DNA from: Synechococcus sp. AG-673-F03
GTDB taxonomy: Bacteria > Cyanobacteriota > Cyanobacteriia > PCC-6307 > Cyanobiaceae
Length of the DNA: 64,000 nucleotides
Direction of reading: 5' to 3'
Assembly (NCBI GenBank): GCA_003211205.1
Contig: QCTJ01000005.1
Coordinates: forward strand, 35,237-99,236
Part shown: positions 36,755 through 47,178 of the stretch, piece by piece
How positions within the stretch are numbered: the stretch's first letter is position 1
How the letters are laid out: each line of letters begins with the position of its first letter
Position numbers and translations under genes: made by a program
The notes under the pieces: model-generated
Seen by the model: only the letters and a program-made list of their open reading frames with translations
Databases searched by the model: none
What the model was told of the DNA's origin: nothing

Positions 36755-36820
36755 GAATATCGCGTCGTTGCTGAGACCGTTCTAAACAACTCGGAACCAG
36801 GAACCAGGCAGCATGGAGGG

Positions 36821-37825
36821 ATGGATTCCCTCACCAGAACCGATCGGGAACCTTGCTGGCGCTTCAGCATCGCTCCAATGCTGGACTGCACAGACCGGCA
36901 TTTCCGCCAGCTGATGCGCCAAATCAGCTGTCATGCATTGCTGTACAGCGAAATGGTGGTGGCCCAGGCCCTTCACTACACCAAGCGCAGGGAACGCCTG
37001 CTCGACTTCGATGTGGAGGAGCATCCGATCGCATTGCAAGTTGGCGGTGATCAGCCAGCACTACTCGCCGAGGCCGCTCGCATGGCAGAGGACTGGGGCT
37101 ACGACGAAATCAACCTCAATGTGGGCTGCCCAAGCCCTCGGGTTCAGGCCGGCAATTTTGGAGCCTGCCTGATGGCAGAACCCGAACGCGTTGCCCGCTG
37201 CGTGGAAGCGATGGTGGCTGCCAGTGCCCTCCCGGTGACGGTGAAACACCGGGTTGGTATCGATGATCTGGATAGCGACACCCTGCTCACTGGTTTTGTC
37301 GATCAGGTGGCCGCGGCTGGCGCCACCCGCTTCAGCGTGCATGCACGCAAAGCCTGGCTGGATGGCCTCGATCCCAAACAGAATCGCACGATCCCTCCCT
37401 TGCAGCACGAGCGGGTGATCGCGCTCAAGCAACGCAGGCCCGAGCTCATGATCGAGCTGAACGGCGGACTCGATACCCCGGAGCAGTGCCTGTCTGCTCT
37501 GCATCACTGCGACGGCGCGATGGTTGGCCGGGCCGCCTATGCCCATCCTCTGCGCTGGGCAACGATGGACTCCCTGATCTATGGAGAGGCTCCACGAATC
37601 GTGAAAGCCTCGGACGTGATCACAGGCCTGATGCCCCATGCCGAACGCCACCTGAAACGGGGTGGCCGTCTGTGGGATCTCTGCCGCCACCTGGTGCAAC
37701 TGGTGGAAGGGGTGCCGGGTGCCCGCCACTGGCGGCGAGACCTCGGTGAGCAAGCCCAACGTTCAGGAGCTGACCTCAGCGTGCTGGAACATTCAGCCCG
37801 GCAACTCACAGATGCCGGGCTCTAA
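36821..37825 (+). CDS. dus: tRNA-dihydrouridine synthase (DusA type)
   Basis: 334 residues. FMN-dependent TIM barrel: RFSIAPMLDCTDRHFR near the N-terminus, ALQVGGDQP, INLNVGCPSPRVQ with catalytic Cys103, VKHRVGIDD, and VHARKAWLDGL plus GGLDTPEQ. The arrangement matches DusA, which reduces U20/U20a in the tRNA D-loop. Divergent from msrB by 66 bases and convergent with the RNA-binding gene. Confidence 0.93.
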   Translation: MDSLTRTDREPCWRFSIAPMLDCTDRHFRQLMRQISCHALLYSEMVVAQALHYTKRRERLLDFDVEEHPIALQVGGDQPALLAEAARMAEDWGYDEINLNVGCPSPRVQAGNFGACLMAEPERVARCVEAMVAASALPVTVKHRVGIDDLDSDTLLTGFVDQVAAAGATRFSVHARKAWLDGLDPKQNRTIPPLQHERVIALKQRRPELMIELNGGLDTPEQCLSALHHCDGAMVGRAAYAHPLRWATMDSLIYGEAPRIVKASDVITGLMPHAERHLKRGGRLWDLCRHLVQLVEGVPGARHWRRDLGEQAQRSGADLSVLEHSARQLTDAGL

Positions 37826-37850
37826 ACGATGAACTGAACGAATCAGTGAC

Positions 37851-38429
37851 TCAGCCTTCGGCGCCGCCGTAACCGCCGTAGTCATCTCCACCGGCATCAC
37901 CGCCACCGCCATAGCTGCTTCCACCACCATCGTTCGGGGAAGCACCACCACGGCGACGACTGCGTCGACCCTCTTCCACACCGCCTCCGTAAGGAGAGTC
38001 TGACTGGTCGCCACCGCTAGCAGCTCCACCACCGCTGTAACCGCCACCGGAGGAAGCACCTCCATAGCTCCGATCTTCCCAACCACGGGCACCGGAACGA
38101 CGATCGCCACCGCCGCCGCCACCGCCACCGCCGTAGCCGCCACCGCCACCGCCGTAGCCGCCACCGCCACCACGACGAGGTGCGCTACCGCGGGGCTCAG
38201 CCTTGTTGATGCGGAGGGGACGACCCATTAATTCAGCGCCCTGGAGAGCCTCGATCGCCGCGGCCTCCGCCGCTTCATCGACCATCTCCACAAAGGCGAA
38301 ACCACGTTTGCGACCGGTGTCACGCTCAAGAGGAAGGGCACAGTTCGTGACCTCTCCATGAGCGGCAAACAGTTCGATCACGTCTTCCTGCTCAGCGCGG
38401 AAGGGCAGATTGCCGACAAAAATGCTCAC
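37851..38429 (-). CDS. RRM RNA-binding protein with Gly-rich tail
   Basis: 192 residues from GTG 38429; the upstream ATG extension is dissimilar. One RRM (about 1-82) with RNP2 IFVGNL and RNP1 RGFAFVEM, then a Gly/Tyr/Arg-rich tail made of GGGYGGGGGG-type units and RRxGG elements. Cyanobacterial Rbp proteins of this form are cold-induced and, in Synechocystis, help mRNAs of photosynthesis proteins reach the thylakoid. The tail is likely flexible and could promote condensation; that is inference. The DNA below the tail is a CCGCCA-type repeat (about 38100-38175). Confidence 0.9.
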   Translation of the reverse strand: MSIFVGNLPFRAEQEDVIELFAAHGEVTNCALPLERDTGRKRGFAFVEMVDEAAEAAAIEALQGAELMGRPLRINKAEPRGSAPRRGGGGGYGGGGGGYGGGGGGGGGDRRSGARGWEDRSYGGASSGGGYSGGGAASGGDQSDSPYGGGVEEGRRSRRRGGASPNDGGGSSYGGGGDAGGDDYGGYGGAEG

Positions 38430-38548
38430 TTGACTGCTGGACCTGAAGAGAAAGGACCCAATCGGATCAGACAAGCCATCGGTTCAGGATCCAAGGAAGG
38501 ATCAATAACCTCTGGCTCTCTCAGAGTAGACCCGGTCTCGCGAAATGA

Positions 38549-39961
38549 TCAGTGATTGGTTAGTCCGAGCCGATCGCTCCAGAGCGCCAACTGCTCCTCA
38601 ACCCGCTCAAACCCAGTACCGCCTTCACTCAGGCGAGCGGCGACAACCTGACGGGGAGCGAGAGCATCAAACAGTTCAGCGTCTATCGAGGGGTGAAACT
38701 GCTGCCAACGTTCAAGGCTCAGATCACGCAGCAACACTCCATCGCTCAGACATTGCTTCACCACGGAACCAACGATTTGATAGGCCTCGCGGAAAGGGAC
38801 CTGTCGGGCCACCAGATAGTCGGCTACATCGGTGGCATTGGAGAAATCTGATCCAACAGCAGCCTCCAGCCGATCAGGACGAAAGCTCAGCCCTTCCTCG
38901 ATCAGGATCGTCATCGCCTCAACGCACTGGACGCTGGTGTTCACCACATCAAACAGCGCTTCCTTGTCTTCCTGAAAATCCTTGTTGTAGGCAAGCGGCA
39001 GCCCCTTGATCATGGTCAGCAGCCCCTGCAGATGACCAAACACCCGACCACACTTGCCACGGACCAGCTCAGGAACATCAGGATTCTTCTTCTGTGGCAT
39101 CAGGCTGCTGCCAGTGGCGCAACGGTCGCTCAGACGCACAAATCCGCATTCCTCCGAAGCCCAGAAGATCACCTCCTCAGCCAGACGGCTGAGGTGCACC
39201 ATCAACAACGATGCTGCAGCTGAAAACTCCACAGCGAAATCGCGATCACTCACAGCATCAAGACTGTTGGCATAAATCCCCTCGAATTCCAGGGCTGCTG
39301 CAGTGCTGCGCCGATCAATCGGCACCGGCGTTCCAGCCAAGGCTGCGGCACCCAGTGGTGAGCAGTTGACCCGCTTGCGCACATCCTGAAACCGTTGACG
39401 ATCCCGCTCGAGCATCTCCACGTACGCAAGAAGGTGGTGCGCCAAACAAACGGGCTGCGCCCTCTGCAGGTGGGTGTAACCGGGAATCAGCGTGGTGCGG
39501 TGCTCAAGCGCCTGACACAGCAGAGCGGTCTGAAACAGCCGCACCTGCGGGTCGAGCTCATCGATTCGACGACGAAGCCACAGACGCAGATCCGTACCCA
39601 CCTGATCATTGCGACTGCGGCCGGTATGCAGCTTTTTTCCCACAGGCCCCAGCAGAGCAATCAACCGACGCTCTACAGCGAAGTGCACATCCTCATCGTC
39701 GAGACCAGGATTGAAGCTGCCGGCAGCCGCCTCTGCGCGGATCTGTTCCAGACCGCTGCAGAGCTGATCAGCTTCCAACGTCTCAATGACTCCGCACTCA
39801 GCCAACATGCGGGCATGGGCCACTGAACCATCCAGATCCTCCTGAAGGAGATGGATGTCGAAGCCGATCGAGGCATTGAACCGTTCGATCGCCGGATGCA
39901 GTCCCTGTTCGAACCGGTCACTCCAGGTGGCGGAGCCTCCGCCCGTCACTCCACCTGCCAT
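38549..39961 (-). CDS. argH: Argininosuccinate lyase
   Basis: 470 residues, the usual length. ArgH splits argininosuccinate to arginine and fumarate. Superfamily signature [12 protein letters not shown] with the catalytic serine loop, [17 protein letters not shown] and [14 protein letters not shown] are intact. The ATG 39961 start gives a Gly-rich leader then WSDRFEQGL. It is part of a leftward series, 32 bases after the GAF-PP2C gene. Confidence 0.96.
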   Translation of the reverse strand: MAGGVTGGGSATWSDRFEQGLHPAIERFNASIGFDIHLLQEDLDGSVAHARMLAECGVIETLEADQLCSGLEQIRAEAAAGSFNPGLDDEDVHFAVERRLIALLGPVGKKLHTGRSRNDQVGTDLRLWLRRRIDELDPQVRLFQTALLCQALEHRTTLIPGYTHLQRAQPVCLAHHLLAYVEMLERDRQRFQDVRKRVNCSPLGAAALAGTPVPIDRRSTAAALEFEGIYANSLDAVSDRDFAVEFSAAASLLMVHLSRLAEEVIFWASEECGFVRLSDRCATGSSLMPQKKNPDVPELVRGKCGRVFGHLQGLLTMIKGLPLAYNKDFQEDKEALFDVVNTSVQCVEAMTILIEEGLSFRPDRLEAAVGSDFSNATDVADYLVARQVPFREAYQIVGSVVKQCLSDGVLLRDLSLERWQQFHPSIDAELFDALAPRQVVAARLSEGGTGFERVEEQLALWSDRLGLTNH

Positions 39962-39993
39962 GGGCCACCCTCAACACAGATGCCTTCAGCTTG

Positions 39994-41403
39994 TCAGGCC
40001 GGAGACCGTGGAACCGATGGCAACATCAACCCTTCCCGAACCTTGAGAACCACCATCGAGGCATCGTCCTCGAGCTGTCGATCCGGACCCACAAAGCGAT
40101 CAAGACGGCCGAACAACTGATCAAGGATTCCCTGCGAACCCGTACCCGAACGACAGGCGGTCTCGAGGTTGCGGATCAGGCGCGCTTCATCGAAGCGGTC
40201 ACCCGTCAACCCAGGGGCCTCGGTGACGCCATCGGTGTAATACAGCAGCACATCGCCAGGTTCAAGCACCGTGGACCCACTTCCATATTCCGCTTCAGGC
40301 TGCAGACCGATCAACAGACCCGGTGCATCCAGACGACTGATGCAGCGTTGCTGAGCCCGCCAGATCAAAGGCGGATTGTGCGCAGCATTGGCAAAGCGAA
40401 GCCGACGCGTTCGCGGATCAAAATCCGAATAGAACAGCGTCACAAAACGGTGTGACTGGGATAGATCCTCAAGCGCGAGCTGGTTGAGGTCGTGAAGGAT
40501 TCGGTCCGGCGGTAATCCGCTCAGCACTTCCGCACGCAACATGCCGCGCAGCATCGTCATCAGCAGGCCGGCTGGAACACCCTTACCCATCACATCGCCC
40601 ATCACCAGCGACCAGCGACCTCGCTCACGACGACGACCGATCAACTCCGGTCGGGTGGGGATGAAGTCGTAGTAATCACCACCCACCTGAAAAGCCGGAC
40701 GGCAACGGGCCGCCAGTTCGACCCCCTCAATCACCGGACAATGATCCGGCAGCAACTGGGCCTGAATCTCAGCACCGATGCTGAGCTGGCGATCCATTCG
40801 CTCATGCAGGCGGGCCTCCTGGAGCATCTGATCGTTTTCGATCGCAACACCGGTGAGATCAGCCACCAGCTGCACATTGCGACGATGGGCATCACTCCAG
40901 ACCAGCGAGCCAGACGTGTTGAACACATAGAGACGTCCGCGCTGGCGACCTCTGGCCACCAGAGACGTTGCGAACACACCAGCCGATCCGAGGTGACTTT
41001 GCACCAGTCGATCCAGGCCAAGCACGAGGGCATCATCGGAACCGAACCCGGCCGAACGTCCAGTCTCATGGTTGATCACCGCCTGCAATAAGGTCTCCGA
41101 CCGCAACACGGACTGCATCTGCAACTGGTCAGTCCACAGACGCCCGTCAGCTTGATAGGGGATCAGCAATGCACCATCGACCCCCACCAGACGAGCAGCC
41201 ACCACGGGCACAAGCTCAAGGAAGCGATTGAGGTTGGTGAAACTGCGCAGCGCAAAACCAATCGAAACCAGCAACTCCTGATTGGCGCGCTGTTCCTTGG
41301 AAAGACTGTCGAGCAACTGACGCAGCGACGTTGTCGCCGTCAGTGAAGGAGGCCCCGAACGAAGCGAAGAAGCCGGATGGCGCCGTGATGGATTGCTGCT
41401 CAC
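39994..41403 (-). CDS. GAF-domain PP2C-type serine phosphatase (RsbU/SpoIIE family)
   Basis: About 469 residues from GTG 41403. An N-terminal helix, a GAF-like sensor region (about 45-190), a linking coiled coil, then a SpoIIE-type phosphatase domain with metal-binding blocks GDYYDFIP, GDVMGKGVPAGLLMTML, FANAAHNPP and DVLLYYTDGVTEA. Such enzymes dephosphorylate anti-sigma-factor antagonists. No partner kinase or antagonist is next to it. It lies between ftsY and argH, as in other picocyanobacteria. Confidence 0.9.
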   Translation of the reverse strand: MSSNPSRRHPASSLRSGPPSLTATTSLRQLLDSLSKEQRANQELLVSIGFALRSFTNLNRFLELVPVVAARLVGVDGALLIPYQADGRLWTDQLQMQSVLRSETLLQAVINHETGRSAGFGSDDALVLGLDRLVQSHLGSAGVFATSLVARGRQRGRLYVFNTSGSLVWSDAHRRNVQLVADLTGVAIENDQMLQEARLHERMDRQLSIGAEIQAQLLPDHCPVIEGVELAARCRPAFQVGGDYYDFIPTRPELIGRRRERGRWSLVMGDVMGKGVPAGLLMTMLRGMLRAEVLSGLPPDRILHDLNQLALEDLSQSHRFVTLFYSDFDPRTRRLRFANAAHNPPLIWRAQQRCISRLDAPGLLIGLQPEAEYGSGSTVLEPGDVLLYYTDGVTEAPGLTGDRFDEARLIRNLETACRSGTGSQGILDQLFGRLDRFVGPDRQLEDDASMVVLKVREGLMLPSVPRSPA

Positions 41404-41484
41404 GGCAACCCCTGGCAGGAACCGCAAGGTAGCAACTCTGACCGGAGAAAGCTGAACGCTTCAGTTCTGCCCTGAAAACAACCG

Positions 41485-43086
41485 TCAGCGACCTGCCAGC
41501 AGTGCTTCCACGAACTCGAAACTGTTGAACGGCCGCAGATCCCTGATTCCCTCACCGGCACCGATGAAGCGAATCGGCAACCCGGCCTCGGAAGCCACCG
41601 CCAGAGCCACTCCGCCTCGGGCCGTTCCATCGAGCTTGGTGATCACCACCCCTGTGAGTCCAACAGTTTTGGCAAAGGCCATCGCCTGCTTCAAACCGTT
41701 TTGTCCCTGACTGGCATCGAGCACGAGCAGGGATTCCACATGAGCTTCAGGAGCCAGACGATCCACGACGCGACGAATCTTCTCCAGTTCTTCCATCAGG
41801 TTGTGTTTCGTCTGCAGGCGACCGGCCGTGTCGACCAAGACAAGATCAGTGCCCTTGGATCGAGCGGCTCCAATGGCATCGAACACCACGGCCGCTGGAT
41901 CAGCGTTTGACGAAGGGTTGGCAATCACTGGCACATCACTGCGATCTCCCCAGACCTGCACCTGCTGTACCGCCGCGGCCCGGAACGTGTCAGCCGCTGC
42001 GATCATGGCCGAGTAACCACTACGAACCGCGAGGTTGGCGAGTTTGCCGAGCGTGGTGGTCTTACCAACACCGTTCACACCGACCATCAACCACACGTTG
42101 AGCTGATCACGCTGAGGAGCCAGCAACTTCACGCCGCTGTCGCGCGTGGGCTGGTCGAGCAGATCACGCAACTGTTCCTTGAGAAAGCGGATGCCCTCGG
42201 TGGGATCCACCACCTGCTCATTCATGCGCCGTCGCAAAGCATCCAGCACCTGGTCTGTGGCCTGAACTCCAGCATCTGCCCGCAGAAGCAGCGACTCGAG
42301 GTCGTCAAGCACCTCCGGGGTGAGCGGGTCATCGCCGAGGTTTTCCAGCAGTCCTGTGACAAAGCCCTGACGGGTCTTTTCCAGGCCCTGTCGCAGACGG
42401 CCAAGCCAATCGATCTCTTCAAGGGTGATCTGATCAGAGCGAAGACCTTGGGCGGCAAGAACCTCTGCTGACCAAGTGAAGGTTTCGTCGAACTCGCCAA
42501 GACTGGGCTCATCGGATTGATCAGCGGTCTGCTGAGGCTGAACAGGCGCGGGCTTGGCTTGCTCAGCAGCAACAGGAGCTGGAGCCTGCTCCAACTGCTG
42601 CTGTCGTTCCTGCCGCTGGGCCGCAGCCTGCTCAAGCAGAGACAGACCCGGTACAGGAGCAGCAACAGGGGCAGAGGGCTGTTGCTGTGCGGAAGGCTCT
42701 GGAGAATCGGGTTCCGATGCTGGAACCACAGAGTCAGCCACTGGTGGCTCGGCAGTCACCGGTTCAGCCGTCACGGACTGCGTGGTCCTCTCAAGCTCCT
42801 TCTGAGCTTTCAGACGGGCGTAGGCCTGCCGTGCCCACTCAAGTGGGTCATCCTCAGCCGAAGCAACGGCGGCCTGATCGGAAGACTGATCGGAGGGTTG
42901 ATCCGTTAAATCCTGCACGGACTCAGCTCCAGCGGGCTCCGGTTGTGACTGCGACGATTCTTCGACCGATGCGGTCTGTCCCGAATTGTCCTGAGCGGTT
43001 GCAGGATCAAGGATCTGCTCAGACTTCGATGGCTGCTCAGGAGGCTGGGGAGCCTCGGCGCTTCGATTAAACCAGTCGTAAACCAT
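41485..43086 (-). CDS. ftsY: Signal recognition particle receptor FtsY
   Basis: 533 residues. A long acidic, Gln/Ala/Pro-rich N-terminal A region (about 1-205) precedes the NG domain: N-domain helices (about 210-310), G1 [14 protein letters not shown], the [10 protein letters not shown] block and the C-terminal [14 protein letters not shown]. FtsY docks ribosome-SRP complexes at the membrane. The A region is long and low-complexity compared with many bacteria. nusB is 17 bases upstream. Confidence 0.95.
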   Translation of the reverse strand: MVYDWFNRSAEAPQPPEQPSKSEQILDPATAQDNSGQTASVEESSQSQPEPAGAESVQDLTDQPSDQSSDQAAVASAEDDPLEWARQAYARLKAQKELERTTQSVTAEPVTAEPPVADSVVPASEPDSPEPSAQQQPSAPVAAPVPGLSLLEQAAAQRQERQQQLEQAPAPVAAEQAKPAPVQPQQTADQSDEPSLGEFDETFTWSAEVLAAQGLRSDQITLEEIDWLGRLRQGLEKTRQGFVTGLLENLGDDPLTPEVLDDLESLLLRADAGVQATDQVLDALRRRMNEQVVDPTEGIRFLKEQLRDLLDQPTRDSGVKLLAPQRDQLNVWLMVGVNGVGKTTTLGKLANLAVRSGYSAMIAAADTFRAAAVQQVQVWGDRSDVPVIANPSSNADPAAVVFDAIGAARSKGTDLVLVDTAGRLQTKHNLMEELEKIRRVVDRLAPEAHVESLLVLDASQGQNGLKQAMAFAKTVGLTGVVITKLDGTARGGVALAVASEAGLPIRFIGAGEGIRDLRPFNSFEFVEALLAGR

Positions 43087-43103
43087 TCGAATAAAAGCAG
43101 CGC

Positions 43104-43730
43104 CTAAGCGGTGGCGTTCTGAAGACGCCGCAGAACCCCATTAATCATGCGACGGCCCTGTTCATCGCTGTAGCGATTGGCCAGCTCCACGGCTTCACTG
43201 CAGGCGACGGAAGCCGGCGTGTTCATCGAACGGAGATCAACCACTGCCAAGCGCAGGATGTCGCGATCAATGCGAGGCAGCCGACTGAGTCTCCAACCAT
43301 CCATGACGCCGTCCAGTTGATCGTCAATGTCCTGACGAGACTTCAGGACTAACTGAATGCGGCGCATGGCTTCCTGACGAACCTGTTGCTGGTCAGCAAG
43401 CGCCAGAAGACGCGGCAACTCAAGACTGGCCGACAAACCATTGAGAACTTGCTCCGCCCCTGTGAGCGTGTCGCGCAGATGGGTCCGCACAGAGGCCAGA
43501 TCAGTGGAGGTACTGCCGTCCTGCAACTCGCTATTGAGTAGCGATTGCTGAGCTTTGTCCAGATCGCCAGCGCAATGATCAAGCACCTCACGCCAGTGCT
43601 GCATCAAACTTTCAAGTGCTTTCTGAAGCAGTGTCTCGAGATTGTCCTGCACCGCTGAGGAACGCTCTCGTTCAGCGCACTGGCCGAGCACAAACAGTGC
43701 AAGCTCACGGGAGAGGGTTCGGGTCTGCAT
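43104..43730 (-). CDS. nusB: Transcription antitermination factor NusB
   Basis: 208 residues, longer than the ~140 of E. coli, which is usual in cyanobacteria. N-terminal RELALFVLGQ, an extra helical insert (about 30-95) and the C-terminal LPRIDRDILRLAVVDLRSM and AVELANRYSDEQGRRMINGVL blocks. NusB with NusE binds boxA and acts in rRNA transcription. The DUF502 gene ends 28 bases upstream, and ftsY begins 17 bases downstream. Confidence 0.93.
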   Translation of the reverse strand: MQTRTLSRELALFVLGQCAERERSSAVQDNLETLLQKALESLMQHWREVLDHCAGDLDKAQQSLLNSELQDGSTSTDLASVRTHLRDTLTGAEQVLNGLSASLELPRLLALADQQQVRQEAMRRIQLVLKSRQDIDDQLDGVMDGWRLSRLPRIDRDILRLAVVDLRSMNTPASVACSEAVELANRYSDEQGRRMINGVLRRLQNATA

Positions 43731-43758
43731 AAGCGGCGGGATGTCTCGAACGAACGAC

Positions 43759-44496
43759 TCAGGACGATGAGGGTGCCACAGATGCTCTGAGCTGAGCGAT
43801 CAGACTGGAAAAACTGCGATTCACCGGCGCTTCACGTTCATCCGGATTCACAATGCCAGCGGAAATGATGGTTCTGAACGCATCCTCAACAGAAATATCG
43901 AGTTCTCTGACTGAGGCTTCAGGGACAAGCGTGTACCAGCCTGTAGTGGGATTAGGTGCCGTCGGAATAAACACGCTCAACAAGTTCTGACCGAGATCGG
44001 ACTGAAGAGACGGTCCCACCTGGCCTGTGACAAAACCAACGCTATAAAGACCTTCCCGCGGGTACTCCACAAGCACAACACGTCGAAAGCGGCGGGAGTT
44101 ATCGCGGAGAAACGTTTCCAGCAGCTGTTTGAGTGTTTTGTAGACCGAACCGGCTAGAGGGATGCGCTGCAGAGTTCCCTCTCCGAATTCCAGCAGCCAT
44201 CGACCAACGATGTTTCTCGCCATCAAACCAATCAAGAGGATTCCCATCAAGGGAACCGTCAGCCCAAGCGCCAGGTTGATCAAATCCTGGAGCAGAGGGT
44301 TGAGATTGATGAATGGATTGAACTGTTTGGGAATTGATGTGACGAACGCCAGCACAAATTTGCTGACAATCGTGGAGAGCCAGATGGTGGTGGCAAGCGG
44401 AATGACCACCAGAAGACCGGCAATCAGATCGTTCTTGAGATCGTTCTGAAGCCTGGCGCTAAGCGGCAGGTCAGGTCTTGGATTGGACTGAACCAA
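43759..44496 (-). CDS. DUF502 membrane protein
   Basis: 245 residues from TTG 44496. Two N-terminal membrane helices (about 15-40 and 65-95), then a soluble domain with the family blocks RIPLAGSVYKTLKQLLE, VVLVEYPREGLYSVGFVTG and FIPTAPNPTTGW. DUF502 occurs in bacteria and plants (COV1-like), with an unclear function in membrane trafficking or ion movement. The longer frame back to 44601 runs into the HpsJ-like gene; if used they would overlap by 56 bases. Confidence 0.85.
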   Translation of the reverse strand: MVQSNPRPDLPLSARLQNDLKNDLIAGLLVVIPLATTIWLSTIVSKFVLAFVTSIPKQFNPFINLNPLLQDLINLALGLTVPLMGILLIGLMARNIVGRWLLEFGEGTLQRIPLAGSVYKTLKQLLETFLRDNSRRFRRVVLVEYPREGLYSVGFVTGQVGPSLQSDLGQNLLSVFIPTAPNPTTGWYTLVPEASVRELDISVEDAFRTIISAGIVNPDEREAPVNRSFSSLIAQLRASVAPSSS

Positions 44497-44545
44497 GGAA
44501 CGCCTGGGGCCTGAAGCCAACGAGTCACTCCAACCTAACCAGCGG

Positions 44546-45205
44546 TCAGAGGACTGCGCCGAGAGCGAGCAAGACCAGCGCCACTGCCAACACAACCGCA
44601 CTGATGGTGCCGCCGAAGAGACGCTGATTGATCGTCAGATCACGTTGGCGTTCCGCCTGCTGAATCTGCTCAGTCATCTGTGACAACTGTTTGTCAATGA
44701 ACGTCTGAGCAGCCTGAATCTTGTCCTCCTCGGTGGCATCAGCTGGAAGCTGAGCTGCCTGAGCCAACTGCTCGCCGAGAACCTTCACGTTCTCTGGATT
44801 CGCCGACTGTTGACGGGCCATCTCGAGCTGACTGCGCCTTTGCTCAAGGGTCTGATCGGCCTCTCCCATCAGGGATTGATTGCCTGTAATTCCAAGTGGA
44901 ATCACAGCGATCATGGCCACGGCGAGAACTGCGGAAATAATGCAAACGACCCAGCGAATCGGCGTGCGGAGCTGCTGTGGGTGATCCAGACGGGACCCAA
45001 TCAGCATCAGTAGCAAACCGACAAAACCCATCGGAGCCTGGCTCACAAGGCGTTCGATCAAAAGCTGTTGAAAAACTCCATCACTCCAGTCGGCTGCACT
45101 GAGCACCACTCCGATCTGTAATGCGAGCAGAAGCACCAAAGTGATTCCCAACCAGCGCAACAAGGGCGCGGCACGCAAAAAAGAGTCTTGGGAGGGAGCT
45201 GACAC
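44546..45205 (-). CDS. HpsJ-like membrane protein
   Basis: 219 residues. Three N-terminal membrane helices (about 15-35, 55-75, 85-110), a Gln/Glu-rich coiled coil (about 115-190) exposed to one side, and a C-terminal membrane helix. This arrangement is that of the HpsJ family, linked in filamentous cyanobacteria to hormogonium polysaccharide. In a unicellular marine strain the role is not known. First gene of the leftward group including DUF502, nusB and ftsY; divergent from queG by 17 bases. Confidence 0.75.
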   Translation of the reverse strand: MSAPSQDSFLRAAPLLRWLGITLVLLLALQIGVVLSAADWSDGVFQQLLIERLVSQAPMGFVGLLLMLIGSRLDHPQQLRTPIRWVVCIISAVLAVAMIAVIPLGITGNQSLMGEADQTLEQRRSQLEMARQQSANPENVKVLGEQLAQAAQLPADATEEDKIQAAQTFIDKQLSQMTEQIQQAERQRDLTINQRLFGGTISAVVLAVALVLLALGAVL

Positions 45206-45222
45206 GGCACGATGCCAAAAGG

Positions 45223-46209
45223 GTGCCCAACTTTAAGGTCAGGTTTTTGAATGTTCCAGCCAACGTTGCAGAGCTGAGCCTGGCCCTCAAACAACGGGCC
45301 GAGGAGGAGGGATTCGACCCCGTTGGCATCGCCTCACTGCCAGGGAGCCAACGTTTGCAAATGCGGACTGCAGCTTTGCAGCGCTGGCTGGAAGCAGGCC
45401 ACCAAGCAGACATGAACTGGATGGCGGCACCGCGTCGCCTTTCAGCAGCAAGCCTGTTGGAGGGGGCTCAAAGCATCCTGGCGGTGGGCTTGAACTATCA
45501 CGTCGCTGCCGAGCGCCATCCCAACCGCTTAGCGGTCGCCCGATACGCCTGGGGAAGGGACTACCACAGGGTTGTGAATCAGCGACTTCGACGGGTCGGC
45601 CGCTGGCTGGAAACCATCCGACCTCAGTGTCGCTGGCGCGTCTGCGTGGACGCTGAACCACTTCTCGACAAAGCCTGGGCGGAAGAGGCAGGGCTTGGCT
45701 GGATCGGCAAACACAGCAACGTGATTCACCCCAGGAGGGGCTCATGGATGGTGATCGGTCATCTGATCACCACAGAACAACTCCAAGCCGATCAACCAGC
45801 CAAAGCACGGTGCGGTCAATGCCGCGCCTGTATCGAAGCCTGTCCAACCAGTGCGATTACAGAACCGTTTGTGGTGGATGCACGGCGCTGCATCGCTTTT
45901 CACACTCTTGAAAACCGCAATCCAGAACTGCCTGTCGCCATGGCCGAAGCCATGGGGCCCTGGGTCGCCGGATGTGACATCTGCCAAGACGTCTGCCCTT
46001 TCAACCAGGGGGGGATCCCATCCAGCGATGATCCTGATGTGCAACCAAGATCCTGGTTGCTGGACCTCCAGGCAGAGCACATCCAACGCTGGACGGACGA
46101 GGACTGGGATGAGCGGCTGCGGGGATCGGCGCTACGCCGGATCAAACCCTGGATGTGGAGACGCAATGCCGCTGCAGCGAGACCTGACAATCCCCCTAGT
46201 GTGAGCTGA
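45223..46209 (+). CDS. queG: Epoxyqueuosine reductase QueG
   Basis: 328 residues from GTG 45223; TTG 45247 after AGG is a shorter option. QueG reduces epoxyqueuosine to queuosine in the anticodon wobble position using cobalamin and iron-sulfur clusters. Both [4Fe-4S] sites are intact: CGQCRACIEACPT and CDICQDVCPFN. The N-terminal cobalamin domain has GLNYHVAAERHP and WIGKHSNVIHP. The need for cobalamin fits the cbiD gene in this window. Followed by a TPR protein after 14 bases. Confidence 0.95.
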   Translation: MPNFKVRFLNVPANVAELSLALKQRAEEEGFDPVGIASLPGSQRLQMRTAALQRWLEAGHQADMNWMAAPRRLSAASLLEGAQSILAVGLNYHVAAERHPNRLAVARYAWGRDYHRVVNQRLRRVGRWLETIRPQCRWRVCVDAEPLLDKAWAEEAGLGWIGKHSNVIHPRRGSWMVIGHLITTEQLQADQPAKARCGQCRACIEACPTSAITEPFVVDARRCIAFHTLENRNPELPVAMAEAMGPWVAGCDICQDVCPFNQGGIPSSDDPDVQPRSWLLDLQAEHIQRWTDEDWDERLRGSALRRIKPWMWRRNAAAARPDNPPSVS

Positions 46210-46223
46210 TTCTTGGATCAGCG

Positions 46224-47123
46224 ATGGGAGTCCACGCTCGTAGAGGACGGAGCTGGCATCGGGCTTTGATGATCACGATGCTGACGGGAACCCTTGGTGC
46301 TCTCAACGCTGCACCAGTGAGGGCGCTGACTCCATACGTCTACACACCCAGCGCCCAGGAGCTGGAGGTAGCCGGCGTCGGCATCGGCCGGACCGCTGCA
46401 CAATTACTTCGCCTGGGGCAGCCGGAAGAAGCAGCGAGTCTTGCTGCACTGGCCGTCAGACTCCAGCCCAATGACGAACGACTGTGGTCGGTTCTGGCTG
46501 AAGCGCAGCTGCGCAGTGATCAGCTCAAAGCAGCCGCCGGCTCACTGGCCAAGGCCAAAGCACTGAAACCTGGAAAAGCCGGACTCTGGTTTGCAGAAGC
46601 CTCGATTGCACTGCGCGACGAGCGTCCGGATGACGCCATCTCTCTTCTCGATGAGGGTCTGCGACTAGACCCCAAAAACGCTGGTGCCTACTTTGATCTC
46701 GGCAATGCCCGCGTGATGCAGTCGGACCTGAGACAAGCTCTGAAGGCTTTTGAACAGGCCACAACCATCAAACCCAGCTTCTGGGAAGCACTGAATAATC
46801 AAGCTCTGGTGCTGTTCGAAATGGGCAACACACCCGAAGCGATCAAACGCTGGCGTTCTGTGCTGTCGATCAAAAACAACCCTGAGCCGATGCTGGCTTT
46901 GGCTGCTGCGCTCAATCAACAGAGTCCGGGCGACGCTGAATCGCTTGAACTGGCTCGTCAAGCGCTCGCTGAAGATCCCAACTACGTGCTTCCAGGGCAT
47001 CAGGAGAATCAACTCTGGGGCTCGAAACTTCGCCAGGCGACTGACGTTCTGCTGACGACACCCAGCCTCAGAGGAGCCGTCGAACGTGCTGAAGCCAATG
47101 CCGATCCCAAATCAGCTGAGTGA
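46224..47123 (+). CDS. Exported TPR-repeat protein
   Basis: 299 residues. An N-terminal signal segment (MITMLTGTLGALNAAPVRA, cleavage near ALT) and five or so TPR units (about 55-245; for example AGLWFAEASIALRDERPDDAISLLDEGLRLDP). The C-terminus contains a short NYVLPGHQENQLWGSKLR block. The role is unknown; location in the periplasm or lumen is inferred. The gene sits between queG and gyrA as in Prochlorococcus MED4. Confidence 0.85.
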   Translation: MGVHARRGRSWHRALMITMLTGTLGALNAAPVRALTPYVYTPSAQELEVAGVGIGRTAAQLLRLGQPEEAASLAALAVRLQPNDERLWSVLAEAQLRSDQLKAAAGSLAKAKALKPGKAGLWFAEASIALRDERPDDAISLLDEGLRLDPKNAGAYFDLGNARVMQSDLRQALKAFEQATTIKPSFWEALNNQALVLFEMGNTPEAIKRWRSVLSIKNNPEPMLALAAALNQQSPGDAESLELARQALAEDPNYVLPGHQENQLWGSKLRQATDVLLTTPSLRGAVERAEANADPKSAE

Positions 47124-47178
47124 TTTAGAACGAAGATCTGTAGGCTAAGCGGCTTCTGCCTTCTTGATTCCGGAGCGG

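Noticed and set aside
38100..38175. CCGCCA-type tandem DNA repeats, possibly a CRISPR or minisatellite
   Set aside because: They encode Gly-rich units of the RRM protein in frame; there are no spacers.
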